Source: an uncultured Bacteroidota bacterium (GTDB lineage Bacteria; Bacteroidota; Bacteroidia; Flavobacteriales; UA16). From it: a stretch of 16,505 nucleotides of DNA. The stretch lies in assembly GCA_902578505.1 (NCBI GenBank), contig CACHDD010000016.1, forward strand, positions 1 to 16,505. The letters are read 5' to 3'. Of the stretch, positions 16,103-16,505 are shown piece after piece (the stretch's first letter is position 1; every line of letters begins with the position of its first letter). Below the pieces are notes generated by a model. That model was given only the letters and a program-made list of their open reading frames with translations, had not been told where the DNA came from and did not search any database. Position numbers and translations under genes: made by a program.

Positions 16103-16118
16103 CAACTAAATTGGTCCT

Positions 16119-16505
16119 ATGGATAAGCAAGATCACTTTGATATGAGGGAGGAGGCATCTCAGCCTGCGGATGGTGATTTAGATCGCGTATTAAGACCTG
16201 CGACATTTGACGACTTCACAGGCCAAAGGGCAGCACTAGATAATCTTCAAATTTTTGTTGAAGCCGCAAAACAAAGACAAGAGGCATTAGACCACTTACT
16301 GCTACACGGCCCTCCAGGTTTAGGCAAGACGACCCTAGCTAATATTGTTGCAAATGAAATGGGAGCTCAAATAAGAACTACCTCAGGGCCTGTTCTAGAT
16401 AAGCCAGGAGATTTAGCAGGCTTGCTAACTAGTTTAGAAGAGAACGATATCCTATTTATTGATGAGATTCACAGGTTGAGCTCAGTTGTCGAGGAATATC
16501 TCTAC
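16119..16505 (+). CDS. ruvB: Holliday junction branch migration ATPase RuvB (3' end outside window)
   Basis: RuvB is the hexameric AAA+ motor that drives branch migration with RuvA at Holliday junctions. The first 129 residues are present, up to the window edge. After an acidic N-terminal stretch comes [19 protein letters not shown], the family's opening motif. Walker A is GPPGLGKT at 64-71, followed by [19 protein letters not shown]. Walker B is LFIDEIH, with Asp115-Glu116, and the fragment ends SSVVEEYLY. The ATG at 16119 is the only suitable start; no clear Shine-Dalgarno or TAnnTTTG promoter box is visible in the 73 nt after coxA. Lying behind a strong terminator, it is probably transcribed separately. 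A ruvB gene next to coxA is common in Flavobacteriia and is not functionally linked to respiration. Confidence 0.97.
   Translation, partial: MDKQDHFDMREEASQPADGDLDRVLRPATFDDFTGQRAALDNLQIFVEAAKQRQEALDHLLLHGPPGLGKTTLANIVANEMGAQIRTTSGPVLDKPGDLAGLLTSLEENDILFIDEIHRLSSVVEEYLY

Overview
The window looks like part of a Bacteroidota chromosome, most likely a marine member of the Flavobacteriales; family-level placement is a guess. The reasons are the gene order (nusA-infB, a SPOR-domain gene, the alternative complex III operon, then ruvB), the protein sequence style, moderate A+T richness, mostly weak or absent Shine-Dalgarno sequences, and candidate promoters of the Bacteroidota TAnnTTTG type. No mobile element, tRNA, rRNA, CRISPR array or foreign-looking island was seen.

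Region 1 (1-3782, plus strand) holds the 3' part of nusA (its start lies before the window) and a full-length infB. Both carry an apparent one-base insertion in a homopolymer: A6 at 72-77 in nusA and G7 at 2472-2478 in infB. Removing one base restores family-typical protein across each junction. Both genes are normally essential, so sequencing or assembly error is the most likely cause.

Region 2 (3786-4505) holds a minus-strand gene for an exported SPOR-domain protein, convergent with infB and only 3 nt from it. A 210-bp divergent intergenic region follows, with promoter-like boxes facing both ways and an A+T-rich hairpin.

Region 3 (4506-16102, plus strand) is one compact respiratory operon, actA-actB-actC-actD-actE-actF-coxB-coxA, closed by a strong intrinsic terminator. 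It encodes alternative complex III (menaquinol:cytochrome c oxidoreductase) and the two catalytic subunits of an aa3-type (A1-like) cytochrome c oxidase. Electrons would pass from menaquinol at ActC/ActB through the ActB Fe-S clusters to the haems of ActA and ActE, then to CuA in CoxB and haem a, haem a3 and CuB in CoxA. The intergenic gaps are 21 nt or less, and several junctions have the form stop-NN-ATG, suggesting coupled translation. Oxidase subunits III and IV are not in the window.

Region 4 (16119 to the end) is the first 129 codons of ruvB, the Holliday-junction branch-migration motor.

I found no wholly new system. The most distinctive features are a 49-residue His/Asp-rich segment with 17 histidines, made of internal repeats and inserted between predicted helices in the CuA domain of CoxB, and a dockerin/EF-hand-like calcium loop at the hinge of ActB.
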